Assembly (NCBI GenBank): GCA_017429885.1
Contig: JAFROA010000371.1
Span: 1 to 12,163, forward strand
Origin: Bacteroidales bacterium
GTDB taxonomy: Bacteria > Bacteroidota > Bacteroidia > Bacteroidales > UBA932
Reading direction: 5' to 3'
DNA length: 12,163 nt
Part shown: positions 1 through 7,121 of the stretch, one piece after another
How the letters are laid out: the number at the start of each line of letters is the position of its first letter
Position numbering within the stretch: the first letter of the stretch is position 1
Position numbers and translations under genes: made by a program
The notes under the pieces: generated by a model
Told to the model about the DNA's origin: nothing
Seen by the model: only the letters and a program-made list of their open reading frames with translations
Database searches by the model: none

Positions 1-1046
1 AGCTTATGGCTTCCGAAGTGGTATCCTTGGTAGCATGGATAGGCCATATCCATGTTGAGCGTTCCTTCCTGGAGACCGATGAGACCGTTGACGAGTTTGA
101 ACACTGAGCCAGGAGGATAAGGGGCCTGCACAGCTCGGTTGAACATCGGTTTGTGAGGGTCCTTGATGATCTCGTTGTAGTGCTGGCTGATGTCGGCAAG
201 CATGTTGACATCGACTCCGGGGCTTGAAACGAGGGATAGGATCTCGCCGGTTTTGGGCTCAATAGCCACAAGACTGCCCACCTTGTTCCTCATCAATTCC
301 TGGCCATATTGCTGAAGGTCAGCATCAATAGTAGTCACGATGTCATGTCCCGGAACCGCTTCCTTGTCCATCTCACCGTCCTTGTACTGTCGCTCAATCT
401 GGTTGCGAGAATTGCGGAGATAGATATGATAACCTTTCTCCCCCCTGAGGTCTTTTTCCCTTGCCGCCTCGATACCGGTTTTTCCCGCATAGTCACCCGG
501 GCGGTACTCTCCCGGATGAGCCTCGATGTATTTCTGATCCACCTCAGAGACATATCCCAGAAGGTTTCCGCCAGCGTTGACAGGATAATCACTGATGCTT
601 CTGACTTGCCCCCTGAACCCCGGGAAGTTGTATTGGATCTCGGCGAACTTCATGTAAGTCTCAGGCTTGATCTGCTTGAGCATGACCATGCTCTGGTAGC
701 CTATTTTCTTCTTGTTCCTGGAATACTCAGCCATCTTATCCCGGATGAACTCAGGTGAAGTCTCCAGGACTGAAGCGAGAAGCAAAGTGTCGAACGGGGT
801 GACTTCCCTGGGGGTGACAAGGATGTCGTAAGTGACCTTGTTGCTGACGATAATCTTCCCGTTACGGTCGTAGATAATGCCTCTCGTCGGGTAGATGATG
901 TCATACACCATCGAATTGTTCGACGCATTGATCTTGTACTTGTCGTCTATGATCTGGATGTAGAACAATTTGCCTAGCAAGATGGCCGCCACCACAATCA
1001 GTCCGGCAAGCAGGACCCTGCTCCTGTTGTTACCTTCTGTCGTCAT
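1..1046 (-). CDS. mrdA: Penicillin-binding protein 2 (elongasome transpeptidase), 3' part cut by window edge
   Basis: Class B penicillin-binding protein, the peptidoglycan DD-transpeptidase that works with RodA and MreBCD in side-wall elongation at the inner membrane. The first 348 residues are visible and the frame is open to base 1, so the C-terminal half of the transpeptidase domain (SxN and KTG motifs) lies outside. Seen: a short cytoplasmic N-terminus (MTTEGNNRSR), one membrane anchor at about residues 11-28, the PBP dimer/pedestal region with YPTRGIIYDRNG (about 58-69), GYVSEVD and AGKTGIE, then the start of the transpeptidase domain with VAIEPKTGEIL. The active-site motif PPGSVFK is present, with catalytic Ser314 and Lys317. 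The start ATG at 1046-1044 lies inside the end of mreD (17-base overlap), typical of translational coupling. rodA is the expected next gene beyond the edge (inference). The assignment rests on family motifs and the mreBCD context, which separate it from the division protein FtsI. Confidence 0.95.
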   Translation of the reverse strand, partial: MTTEGNNRSRVLLAGLIVVAAILLGKLFYIQIIDDKYKINASNNSMVYDIIYPTRGIIYDRNGKIIVSNKVTYDILVTPREVTPFDTLLLASVLETSPEFIRDKMAEYSRNKKKIGYQSMVMLKQIKPETYMKFAEIQYNFPGFRGQVRSISDYPVNAGGNLLGYVSEVDQKYIEAHPGEYRPGDYAGKTGIEAAREKDLRGEKGYHIYLRNSRNQIERQYKDGEMDKEAVPGHDIVTTIDADLQQYGQELMRNKVGSLVAIEPKTGEILSLVSSPGVDVNMLADISQHYNEIIKDPHKPMFNRAVQAPYPPGSVFKLVNGLIGLQEGTLNMDMAYPCYQGYHFGSHK

Positions 1047-1539
1047 AGCTCAGCAGATTGACAAGTATGGCGGATACAAGGTAACTGGCCATCAGAGAGA
1101 TCCCCAGTTTTGAGGCCATGAACCAAAGTGGCCTGGTGCCGGCGCAATCAGCGGCGATGTAAATCATCAGGAATATGGCCGTCACTAGAATTATGGCGAA
1201 GGACACCCTGGTGAATCCATATTTCCTGGAGGAGATATTTTCCTTATGCTCAAATGGTTCCGAGCCGAATATCATGTCTATCAAGCCCTTTCTGACAAAT
1301 GCGATCGGGACTAGGGACAATGCGTTGAGCCCAAAAGCACCTTCGGCGAACATATCCACAGCCAAACCGGTCGCGAAAGCTATCACCATGGCCCAGACCG
1401 TCTCCACCTTGGTGGGGATGCAGAGAACCATCATCGGAAGGATGGTGACCATGCAAAGGGTGGTGAAATGGAAATAATTGGTCAGCAGCATCTGAGCCAC
1501 CACCATCAGGATGTATGTCACCGTGAAAGTGTTCCTCAT
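1030..1539 (-). CDS. mreD: Rod shape-determining protein MreD
   Basis: Small polytopic inner-membrane protein of the elongasome that bridges MreC to the PBP2/RodA synthase. 169 residues, the usual MreD length. The sequence is strongly hydrophobic with about five predicted membrane segments (roughly residues 5-25, 28-45, 48-70, 112-130 and 140-163) and one polar cytoplasmic stretch around 84-110 (VRKGLIDMIFG, then a charged run). MreD diverges fast, so identification rests mainly on topology, length and position between mreC and the PBP2 gene. The start ATG overlaps the mreC stop as ATGA (1536-1539), and its own stop lies 17 bases inside the PBP2 reading frame, so it belongs to the same operon. 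Confidence 0.9.
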   Translation of the reverse strand: MRNTFTVTYILMVVAQMLLTNYFHFTTLCMVTILPMMVLCIPTKVETVWAMVIAFATGLAVDMFAEGAFGLNALSLVPIAFVRKGLIDMIFGSEPFEHKENISSRKYGFTRVSFAIILVTAIFLMIYIAADCAGTRPLWFMASKLGISLMASYLVSAILVNLLSYDDRR

Positions 1540-2378
1540 CGCTTGCCCTCCTTGACTTTATTGTCCATGCTCTCAACCTCCTCAATCTCCCTGATTCTCG
1601 TGTTCTCGATAATGGTGACATATTTGAGGGCGCTGTGATCCTGGAACAACTTGACCTTTATCTCGTTAGTGGCCCCGTTAATGATTTTCGCCTCTCCAGC
1701 CACACCCAAGGGGATGTCGGGCGGGAAAATAGCCGAGTAGCCACTTGTGTAGATCGTGTCTCCAGGATTGTACTTGAACTGAAGCGGAATCTCACGGAGA
1801 ACACCCTCATCTGTCCTGATCCCGTCCCAAGCCAAAGGTCCCACGGCGCCTGAAGAGTCAATCCTGGCGCTGATGTTGAGCTCCCTGTTGAGGAAGGAGA
1901 TAGCGAAGGAATAGTGTTTGCTCACGGCATCCACTATCCCGATCACGCCCTTTGAGGTAATGATTCCGGAGTTCTCAACCACTCCATCCTCGCTTCCTTT
2001 GTCCAGGATAAGGTAGTTGTGCTGTGTGTTGGTTCCTGACTTGATGATTGTGGCCGGGATATACTTGAACCCATTGTCCCTCATGAACGGAAGTGACGAT
2101 GGATCAGACTCTTTGGCAGCCAGCTGGTAATTTCTCAACTCTTTCCTGAGGCTTTCGTTCTCCAAGGCGAGCTCGTCATTCTGCCTCTTCAAGGCGAAGT
2201 AATTCCTCACCGACTGGGTTGTCCCCCACGTTTTGGCCATGAATCCGTGAGAGATTCTGGCGATCCAAAGCCTTTGGAGGGTGTTGTTATTGGAGAGCAT
2301 GAGCAAAGCGGCGGTCTCCAGCAGGATGAAAACCGCAAGGTTGATGATTCTGCTTGCCAGTGGTCTCTCCTTTGGCAT
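1536..2378 (-). CDS. mreC: Rod shape-determining protein MreC
   Basis: Bitopic inner-membrane protein whose periplasmic beta-domains contact and activate PBP2; a partner of MreB and MreD. With the start chosen here it has 280 residues: a basic N-terminus (MPKERPLASR), one membrane helix at about residues 10-29, a coiled-coil-like stretch at about 60-90 rich in Glu, Leu and Asn, then the MreC beta-barrel region. That region carries the family signatures LDKGSEDGVVENSGI, ITSKGVIGIV and, later, GDTIYTSGYSAIFP. The start at 2378 forms a TAATG junction with the mreB stop and places the helix near the N-terminus, as is usual. A longer in-frame ATG at 2426 would add 16 residues (beginning MHSSQED) and overlap mreB by 49 bases; I think this less likely. 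The tail is rich in Glu and Lys. Confidence 0.93.
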   Translation of the reverse strand: MPKERPLASRIINLAVFILLETAALLMLSNNNTLQRLWIARISHGFMAKTWGTTQSVRNYFALKRQNDELALENESLRKELRNYQLAAKESDPSSLPFMRDNGFKYIPATIIKSGTNTQHNYLILDKGSEDGVVENSGIITSKGVIGIVDAVSKHYSFAISFLNRELNISARIDSSGAVGPLAWDGIRTDEGVLREIPLQFKYNPGDTIYTSGYSAIFPPDIPLGVAGEAKIINGATNEIKVKLFQDHSALKYVTIIENTRIREIEEVESMDNKVKEGKR

Positions 2379-3400
2379 TATCTCATTAGGAATGAGTAGT
2401 TGGATGTCTTCTTGAGAGCTATGCAAGTGCCTCTCGCCACAGCCCTAAGCGGGTCTTCAGCGACATGGAACTGAATATTGACCTTCTCGGTGAACCTCTT
2501 TGCCAATCCCCTGAGAAGGGCGCCACCTCCGGAGAGGAAAATACCATTCTCCACAATGTCCGAATACAGTTCAGGAGGGGTAAGTTCCAGAACATGAAGG
2601 ATTGAGGCCTCAAGCTTGGCCACAGATTTGTCCAAGCAGTGGGCTATCTCCTGGTAAGTGATAGACGCTTCCACAGGGTGGGCGGTCATAAGGTTCGGGC
2701 CGTTTACCACGAACGGTTCAGGTTCCTCGTCAAGGTCGGGAATGACAGCTCCGACAGCTATTTTGATTTTCTCCGCCGTGGTCTCACCGATCTTGATGTT
2801 GTGCTGCTGGCGCATGTAGTACTGGATGTCAGTGTTGAATACGTCTCCAGCTGTCTGGATACTCTCCTGCTCAACGATACCACCAAGTGATATGACCGCG
2901 ATCTCAGCGGTACCACCTCCTATGTCAACTACCATATTGCCTTTAGGGGCCTCCACATCAAGCCCGATTCCGAGGGCGGCAGCCATCGGCTCGTAGATGA
3001 GGTAAACATCCCTACCTCCGGCATGCTCGCAAGAGTCACGCACAGCCCTGATCTCAACCTGGGTACTACCGGAAGGGATTCCGACCACGATTTTGAGGTT
3101 GGGCGAGAAGAGGGATTTCTTCTTGTTGTTCACCTGCTTGATAAATCCCTTGATCATCATCTCAGCGGCGTTGAAGTCGGCTATAACGCCGTTACGGAGC
3201 GGACGGATGGTCTTGATGCCGGGATTGGTGTGCTCATGCATGAGTTTGGCCTGCTGGCCGATAGCTATGCATTTCTGGGTATTGTTATCTATAGCCACAA
3301 TGCTCGGCTCGTCAAGCACCTTCTGGTCATTACGGAAAATGACGGTGTTGGCGGTGCCGAGGTCCATTGCTATTTCTTGCGTCAAAAACGAAAATGCCAT
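2378..3400 (-). CDS. mreB: Rod shape-determining protein MreB (bacterial actin)
   Basis: Actin-fold ATPase that forms short membrane-bound filaments and positions the elongation machinery. 340 residues, full length for the family. Seen: phosphate-1 loop AMDLGTANTVIF (11-22), VGIPSGSTQVE (106-116), the YEPMAAALGIGL segment (136-147), phosphate-2 loop VVDIGGGTAEIAVISLGG (157-174) and the adenosine loop FLSGGGALLRGL (288-299). The N-terminus MAFSFLTQEI fits the short hydrophobic or amphipathic lead that docks MreB to membranes. The reading frame stays open upstream to 3643, but that part runs across ispD on the other strand, and the MAFSF start is the one that aligns with the family. It is first gene of the mreB-mreC-mreD-PBP2 operon and divergent from ispD. 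Confidence 0.97.
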   Translation of the reverse strand: MAFSFLTQEIAMDLGTANTVIFRNDQKVLDEPSIVAIDNNTQKCIAIGQQAKLMHEHTNPGIKTIRPLRNGVIADFNAAEMMIKGFIKQVNNKKKSLFSPNLKIVVGIPSGSTQVEIRAVRDSCEHAGGRDVYLIYEPMAAALGIGLDVEAPKGNMVVDIGGGTAEIAVISLGGIVEQESIQTAGDVFNTDIQYYMRQQHNIKIGETTAEKIKIAVGAVIPDLDEEPEPFVVNGPNLMTAHPVEASITYQEIAHCLDKSVAKLEASILHVLELTPPELYSDIVENGIFLSGGGALLRGLAKRFTEKVNIQFHVAEDPLRAVARGTCIALKKTSNYSFLMR

Positions 3401-3420
3401 AAAATCCAAGTCTTTATTAC

Positions 3421-3445
3421 AACTTGTAAATATACAAAAAAAGTT
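3421..3445. repeat. Nested inverted repeat between mreB and ispD
   Basis: TTGTA (3424-3428) and TACAA (3433-3437) form a perfect 5+5 dyad around AATA. AACTT (3421-3425) and AAGTT (3441-3445) form a second dyad around it. The pair overlaps the candidate promoter elements of both divergent genes, so it could be an operator shared by mreB and ispD. The stretch is AT-rich and the arms are short, so this may be chance. Confidence 0.3.
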
Positions 3446-3452
3446 ATATTCG
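3423..3452 (+). promoter_or_regulatory. Candidate ispD promoter in the divergent mreB/ispD region
   Basis: A TATATTCG box at 3445-3452 matches the Bacteroidota -7 consensus TAnnTTTG at five of six fixed positions, with a CTTG 18 bases upstream (3423-3426) as a possible -33 element. If real, transcription would start near 3456, only about 8 bases before the ispD ATG. On the minus strand, TATATTTA at 3434-3427 could serve mreB, but I see no convincing -33 partner for it. The 63-base region is AT-rich, so chance matches are likely. Confidence 0.35.
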
Positions 3453-3463
3453 CGAGGATAATT

Positions 3464-4186
3464 ATGGCCAAGGGAAACAAAATATTGATAGCGATGGCGG
3501 CCGGAAGCGGCACCCGTATGGGCTCGGTGACTCCTAAGCAGTTTCTGGACCTGGGTGGCAAACCTGTCCTGAGGAGAACAATAGAGGCTTTCGTCGCCGC
3601 GGAACCAGACATCCGTGTCATTACAGTCCTTCCGAAAGAGCATATCTCATATTGGAAAGAATACTGCCTGGCGGCCGATTTCTCATGTCCGCAATTGCTT
3701 GTGCAGGGGGGATTTACCCGTTTCCATTCAGTCAGAAACGCTCTTGAAAAGGTTCCGGACGGAGCCATTGTGGCTATCCATGACGGTGTGCGCCCTTTGG
3801 TGTCTCCCGGTCTGATCAGCGGAATGTTCTCCATGATGGCCACCAGACGTTGTCATGCTCTTATCCCTGTACTCCCTTCAACGGACACTTTGAGGCTTTT
3901 GGATAAAGTTGAGGGTGCTGCAGGTGTGGAGGCGCTCACCGCTTCGGCGGAAGTGATTGACCGTTCGAGGGTTTACCGTGTGCAAACTCCCCAGATGTTC
4001 AAATCCGAGGACATAAAGGAGGCATATTCCCAGGCGTTCGACACATCATTTACGGATGACGCGTCTGTAGCGTATAAAAAAAGAATACCTCTCTCGTTCT
4101 GTGAGGGAGAGAGGTATAATTTCAAATTGACTTCTCCAGAGGATCTGGAGATGGCGAGAATGATTATTTCTTCTTCTCCTCGGTAG
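3464..4186 (+). CDS. ispD: 2-C-methyl-D-erythritol 4-phosphate cytidylyltransferase
   Basis: Third step of the MEP isoprenoid pathway: joins MEP and CTP to give CDP-ME and pyrophosphate in the cytosol. 240 residues, the normal length. Seen: nucleotide-binding loop AAGSGTRMG (12-20) with Arg18 and the following PKQF with Lys25, the two basic residues of the active site; GGFTRFHSV (82-90); AIHDGVRPLVS with Asp107 for metal/CTP binding; then QTPQMF, FTDDASVAY and the KLTSPEDLE signature near the C-terminus. The start at 3464 gives the usual N-terminus MAKGNKILIAM; upstream in-frame codons run antisense to mreB and are rejected. It stands alone on its strand, divergent from mreB and convergent with the Lrp-type gene, overlapping that gene's tail by 23 bases. 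Its codons around residues 206-219 also hold a hairpin that probably ends transcription from the opposite strand. Confidence 0.97.
   Translation: MAKGNKILIAMAAGSGTRMGSVTPKQFLDLGGKPVLRRTIEAFVAAEPDIRVITVLPKEHISYWKEYCLAADFSCPQLLVQGGFTRFHSVRNALEKVPDGAIVAIHDGVRPLVSPGLISGMFSMMATRRCHALIPVLPSTDTLRLLDKVEGAAGVEALTASAEVIDRSRVYRVQTPQMFKSEDIKEAYSQAFDTSFTDDASVAYKKRIPLSFCEGERYNFKLTSPEDLEMARMIISSSPR
4076..4117 (-). terminator. Intrinsic terminator of the Lrp-type gene, inside ispD
   Basis: Read on the minus strand, an 11-base perfect stem (ATACCTCTCTC/GAGAGAGGTAT, 4117-4107 with 4095-4085) and an 11-base loop are followed after two bases by seven T residues (4082-4076). It lies 46 bases past the regulator's stop codon and wholly within the ispD coding sequence. 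On the plus strand no T-tract follows, so it should act in one direction only. Confidence 0.75.
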
Positions 4187-4670
4187 TCTGATAGCTGGTG
4201 CTCTTATAATCCTTTACCCACACCTGCCTTTCAATCGCTTGGTCGAGTGAGATCATGGTGTCTGTCGACTGTACGAACGGTATGTTCTGCATCGTGTTCA
4301 GGAGCACCTCCATAAGGTGATCATTGTCAAAGCAATAAACTTTGACCAGAAGGGCGGCGCTACCTGTCACGAAGTGGCATTCGACAATCTCGGGAATCTT
4401 CTTAAGGTTTGTGACAACCTCGGGATATTTGTTGGCTTCGGAAAGCGTCACGCTGATGAAAGCGCAGACATTCAGTCCAAGGGCTTGAGGTTTGACAAGA
4501 AGACGAGACCCGGTGATGACTCCATTCGCCTCCAAACGCTTGACTCTCTGATGAATAGCCGCACCAGAGACGCCGCACTCGCGGGCAATCTCAAGGAAGG
4601 GCATTCTAGCGTTCTTTACCAGGAAAGACAGGATTTTCTGATCGATTTGATCAATGTGGTAAGTTGCCAT
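4164..4670 (-). CDS. Lrp/AsnC family transcriptional regulator
   Basis: 168-residue DNA-binding regulator of the feast/famine family, whose members usually sense amino acids and act as dimers to octamers. Seen: N-terminal winged helix-turn-helix at about 4-52 (IDQIDQKILSFL, IAREC, then GVSGAAIHQRVKRLEANGVI, the typical AsnC-type recognition helix) and a C-terminal RAM effector domain at about 65-148. The effector-loop segment VTGSAALLVKV (101-111) has Ala where many family members carry an acidic residue, so the ligand cannot be inferred. The start at 4670 gives MATYHIDQID, aligning with the family; an upstream ATG at 4700 would overlap the promoter and is rejected. The tail EEKKK overlaps the end of ispD on the other strand. 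It follows topA on the same strand after 53 bases but has its own promoter. Target genes are unknown. Confidence 0.93.
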   Translation of the reverse strand: MATYHIDQIDQKILSFLVKNARMPFLEIARECGVSGAAIHQRVKRLEANGVITGSRLLVKPQALGLNVCAFISVTLSEANKYPEVVTNLKKIPEIVECHFVTGSAALLVKVYCFDNDHLMEVLLNTMQNIPFVQSTDTMISLDQAIERQVWVKDYKSTSYQTTEEKKK

Positions 4671-4697
4671 CGCTTTCAAATTATAACTTATTGATGG

Positions 4698-4727
4698 CAA
4701 ATTTAATCATTATTTCAGAAAAATCAA
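4698..4727 (-). promoter_or_regulatory. Promoter of the Lrp-type regulator
   Basis: TAAATTTG (4705-4698) matches the Bacteroidota -7 consensus TAnnTTTG at every fixed position. A TTG lies 19 bases upstream (4727-4725), the expected place for the -33 element, and it overlaps the topA stop codon TGA (4726-4724). Predicted transcription start is near 4694, giving a leader of about 24 bases. This is the best promoter match in the window. Confidence 0.65.
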
Positions 4728-7039
4728 GTCTTTTTTATGCGTCTGTGACTCTTGACGGTAGGTTTTGATTTATCGATGATCTCCTTACACATCGATTCTG
4801 TAAGTGAGGCGGCGTCAGTGCCCTTCGGGATCCTGTAATTGGAACTTCCAGATTTTATGTATGGGCCATATCGTCCATTGATCACCTGGATTCCCGAATC
4901 CTTGAACTCGGCGATCAGAGTGTTAGTCTCGGTCTTTCCGGATGCCGCCTCGATGAGGGAGACGCATTCCTCAAGGCTTATCTTCACAGGATCTTTCCCT
5001 TTTGGGATTGAGACATTCTTGTCACCGTATTTAAGATAAGGGCCAAAACGTCCCTTCATGGCAATCACGTCTACGCCTTTGTACTCGCCTACGGTCCTGG
5101 GGAGTTCAAATAGTTTCAAAGCATCGGCGAGAGATATATTCTCTATAAGTTGTCCCTTCGCCAACGATGCGAATTGAGCGGATTCCCCTTCTCCCTTCTG
5201 GATGAAAGGACCGTATTTCCCGAATTTAGCGGTGATCTTGTTGCCCTCCGAATCCACCCCGATCTCTCGGGAGACCCTGCTGAAGTTGCCGTCATGAAGG
5301 ACCTCTTCCACTTTCTTGTGGAAGGGGGAATAGAACTCACTGATCACCTTGACCCACTCCTCTTCTCCTCCAGCTATCTGGTCGAAATCCTTCTCCACAT
5401 TCGCAGTGAAGTCGTAGTCCATGATGTCAGTGAAATTCTTCTCCAGATAGTCGGCGACTATCATTCCAATCTCCTGAGGGAGGAGTTTGCCCCTCTCTGC
5501 CCCTACGGTTTCTGTCTTGGAGACCTCGGAGATCGCATTGTCCTTGAGAGACAGATCCGTGACCGGAATCTTGCGACCTTCCTTGTCGCCTTTGACTATG
5601 TAACCTCTACCGGAGGTCAGGGTGCTGATCGTGGATTGGTAAGTCGAGGGACGACCGATGCCCAGCTCCTCCAGTTTCTTCACCAGGGTGGGTTCTGAAT
5701 ACCGGGGCGGGGCGGTGGTGAACTTGCACTCGGCCTTTATCTCGCGCCTTTCCATCACAGTGCCTTCCTTGAGGTCCGGGAGTATCGTCTCGCCTTCCGG
5801 ATCCTCTTGATCATCAGTTCCTTCCATGTAAAGTTTGAGGAAACCGTCAAAAAGCACCTGAGTGGCTTGGACGCTGAATCTCTCCTCCCTCTTGTCGGAA
5901 GACACTTTCATGAGGGTGTTGAGCACCTTGGCGTCAGACATCTGAGAGGCCACGGTACGCTTCCATATCAGATCGTAAAGCTTCTTCTCCTGGGCGGTGC
6001 CCTCTATTGATGTGTTCTCTATGAAGGTGGGACGTATCGCCTCATGGGCCTCCTGGGCTCCTTTGCTATGGGTCCGGAACTGCCTGGTCTTCTGGTACTC
6101 GGCTCCGAAATGCTCAGTTATGTATTTCTTGGATGTCCCGAGGGCCAGCGCGGAGAGATTTGTCGAGTCGGTTCTCATATAAGTGATCAGACCCCTCTCA
6201 TAAAGTGCCTGAGCCACTCTCATAGTGACGCTCACGGGGAAACGGAGTTTGCGTCCAGCCTCTTGCTGAAGTGTCGACGTGGTGAAAGGGGGTGCGGGAT
6301 ATCTAACGGCCTCTTTCTTCTCAACGCTGGCGACGTTGAATTCGGCTCCAATGCAGTCCTCAAGGAAACGACGGGCGTCTTCAATGCCACGGAACTTGCT
6401 GTCAAGCAGAGCTTTGACTTTCACTGAGGCAGGTTGGCCAACAGGATGGAACACACCCTCTACCCGATAAAACGGCTCGTTCTCGAAAGCCATGATCTCT
6501 TTCTCCCTCTCGACCACCAGCCTCAAGGCGACAGATTGCACACGACCGGCTGAAAGCTTAGGTTGGATCTTCCTCCAGAGCACGGGGGAAAGCTCAAAAC
6601 CAACAAGCCTGTCAAGAACACGGCGCGCCTGCTGGGCGTTGACCAGATTCATGTCTATGTCACGAGGATTCTTGACGGCATTCAGGATGGCGTCTTTTGT
6701 GATCTCGTGGAAAACGATTCTGCGTGTGCTATCTTTTTTGAGACCGAGTGTCTCGAACAGATGCCATGATATGGCTTCTCCCTCACGGTCCTCATCGGAT
6801 GCGAGCCATACTGTGGAGACTGAATCAGCCGCTCTTTTCAGATCCGCCACCACCCTTCTTTTATCAGCCGGGATGACATATTCCGGAGCGAACCCCTTCT
6901 CTACATCCACACTCAGTTTGTTGTCCTGCAGGTCCCTGATATGCCCGAAACTGGATTTGACCAAGTAGTCTTTCCCTAAGAAGTTCTGAATTGTATGGGC
7001 CTTCGCCGGAGACTCCACAATAACTAGATTCTCTGCCAT
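4724..7039 (-). CDS. topA: DNA topoisomerase I (type IA)
   Basis: Relaxes negative supercoils by single-strand cleavage and passage, keeping chromosome superhelicity in check. 771 residues. Seen: Toprim domain at the N-terminus with IVESPAKAHTIQ (Glu9) and SDEDREGEAI (Asp82, Asp84, Glu86; metal binding); type IA core with LSAGRVQSVALRLVVERE (162-179); active-site motif GLITYMRTDS with catalytic Tyr287; then GIGRPSTYQSTI. The C-terminus has three repeats with GPF/GPY-x-K cores (KFGKYGPFIQKG, RFGPYLKYG, RYGPYIKSG), the latter two followed by IPKG. CxxC zinc ribbons, present in E. coli TopA, are absent; this repeat-type tail is normal in Bacteroidota. The protein ends in a basic tail (SHRRIKKT). 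It is divergent from the PBP1A gene, and the regulator gene follows on the same strand. Confidence 0.97.
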   Translation of the reverse strand: MAENLVIVESPAKAHTIQNFLGKDYLVKSSFGHIRDLQDNKLSVDVEKGFAPEYVIPADKRRVVADLKRAADSVSTVWLASDEDREGEAISWHLFETLGLKKDSTRRIVFHEITKDAILNAVKNPRDIDMNLVNAQQARRVLDRLVGFELSPVLWRKIQPKLSAGRVQSVALRLVVEREKEIMAFENEPFYRVEGVFHPVGQPASVKVKALLDSKFRGIEDARRFLEDCIGAEFNVASVEKKEAVRYPAPPFTTSTLQQEAGRKLRFPVSVTMRVAQALYERGLITYMRTDSTNLSALALGTSKKYITEHFGAEYQKTRQFRTHSKGAQEAHEAIRPTFIENTSIEGTAQEKKLYDLIWKRTVASQMSDAKVLNTLMKVSSDKREERFSVQATQVLFDGFLKLYMEGTDDQEDPEGETILPDLKEGTVMERREIKAECKFTTAPPRYSEPTLVKKLEELGIGRPSTYQSTISTLTSGRGYIVKGDKEGRKIPVTDLSLKDNAISEVSKTETVGAERGKLLPQEIGMIVADYLEKNFTDIMDYDFTANVEKDFDQIAGGEEEWVKVISEFYSPFHKKVEEVLHDGNFSRVSREIGVDSEGNKITAKFGKYGPFIQKGEGESAQFASLAKGQLIENISLADALKLFELPRTVGEYKGVDVIAMKGRFGPYLKYGDKNVSIPKGKDPVKISLEECVSLIEAASGKTETNTLIAEFKDSGIQVINGRYGPYIKSGSSNYRIPKGTDAASLTESMCKEIIDKSKPTVKSHRRIKKT

Positions 7040-7088
7040 AGTCTTTTAATTTGTAAGTTGTTCATAGAATGTTTGAAGTTTCGTTCCG

Positions 7089-7121
7089 CAAAGTAAAGCA
7101 CAAACCGGGCAATTTTCCAAA
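7089..7121 (-). promoter_or_regulatory. Candidate topA promoter
   Basis: On the minus strand, TTACTTTG (7096-7089) matches the -7 consensus TAnnTTTG at all but one fixed position, and TTTG (7121-7118) lies 21 bases upstream as the -33 element. The predicted transcription start near 7085 gives a leader of about 45 bases. The -33 TTTG falls inside the dyad shared with the PBP1A promoter. Confidence 0.5.

Noticed and set aside
309..758. Open frame of 149 codons on the plus strand
   Set aside because: It is a shadow of the PBP2 gene on the other strand, which has continuous family motifs.
3023..3463. Upstream extension of the ispD frame by 147 codons
   Set aside because: It runs antisense across mreB and gives no IspD-like sequence; the family N-terminus begins at 3464.
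3401..3643. Upstream extension of the mreB frame
   Set aside because: It lies antisense to ispD, and the MreB family alignment starts at MAFSFLTQEIAMDLG (3400).
4187..4260. Terminator for ispD on the plus strand
   Set aside because: No stem followed by a T-run is visible in this stretch.
4691..4709. Possible Lrp self-binding palindrome (TGAT...ATCA) at the regulator promoter
   Set aside because: Only four bases per arm in AT-rich DNA, too weak to call an operator.
5150..5698. 182-codon plus-strand open frame opposite topA
   Set aside because: It is a mirror frame of a conserved topA region with no start signal or known motif.
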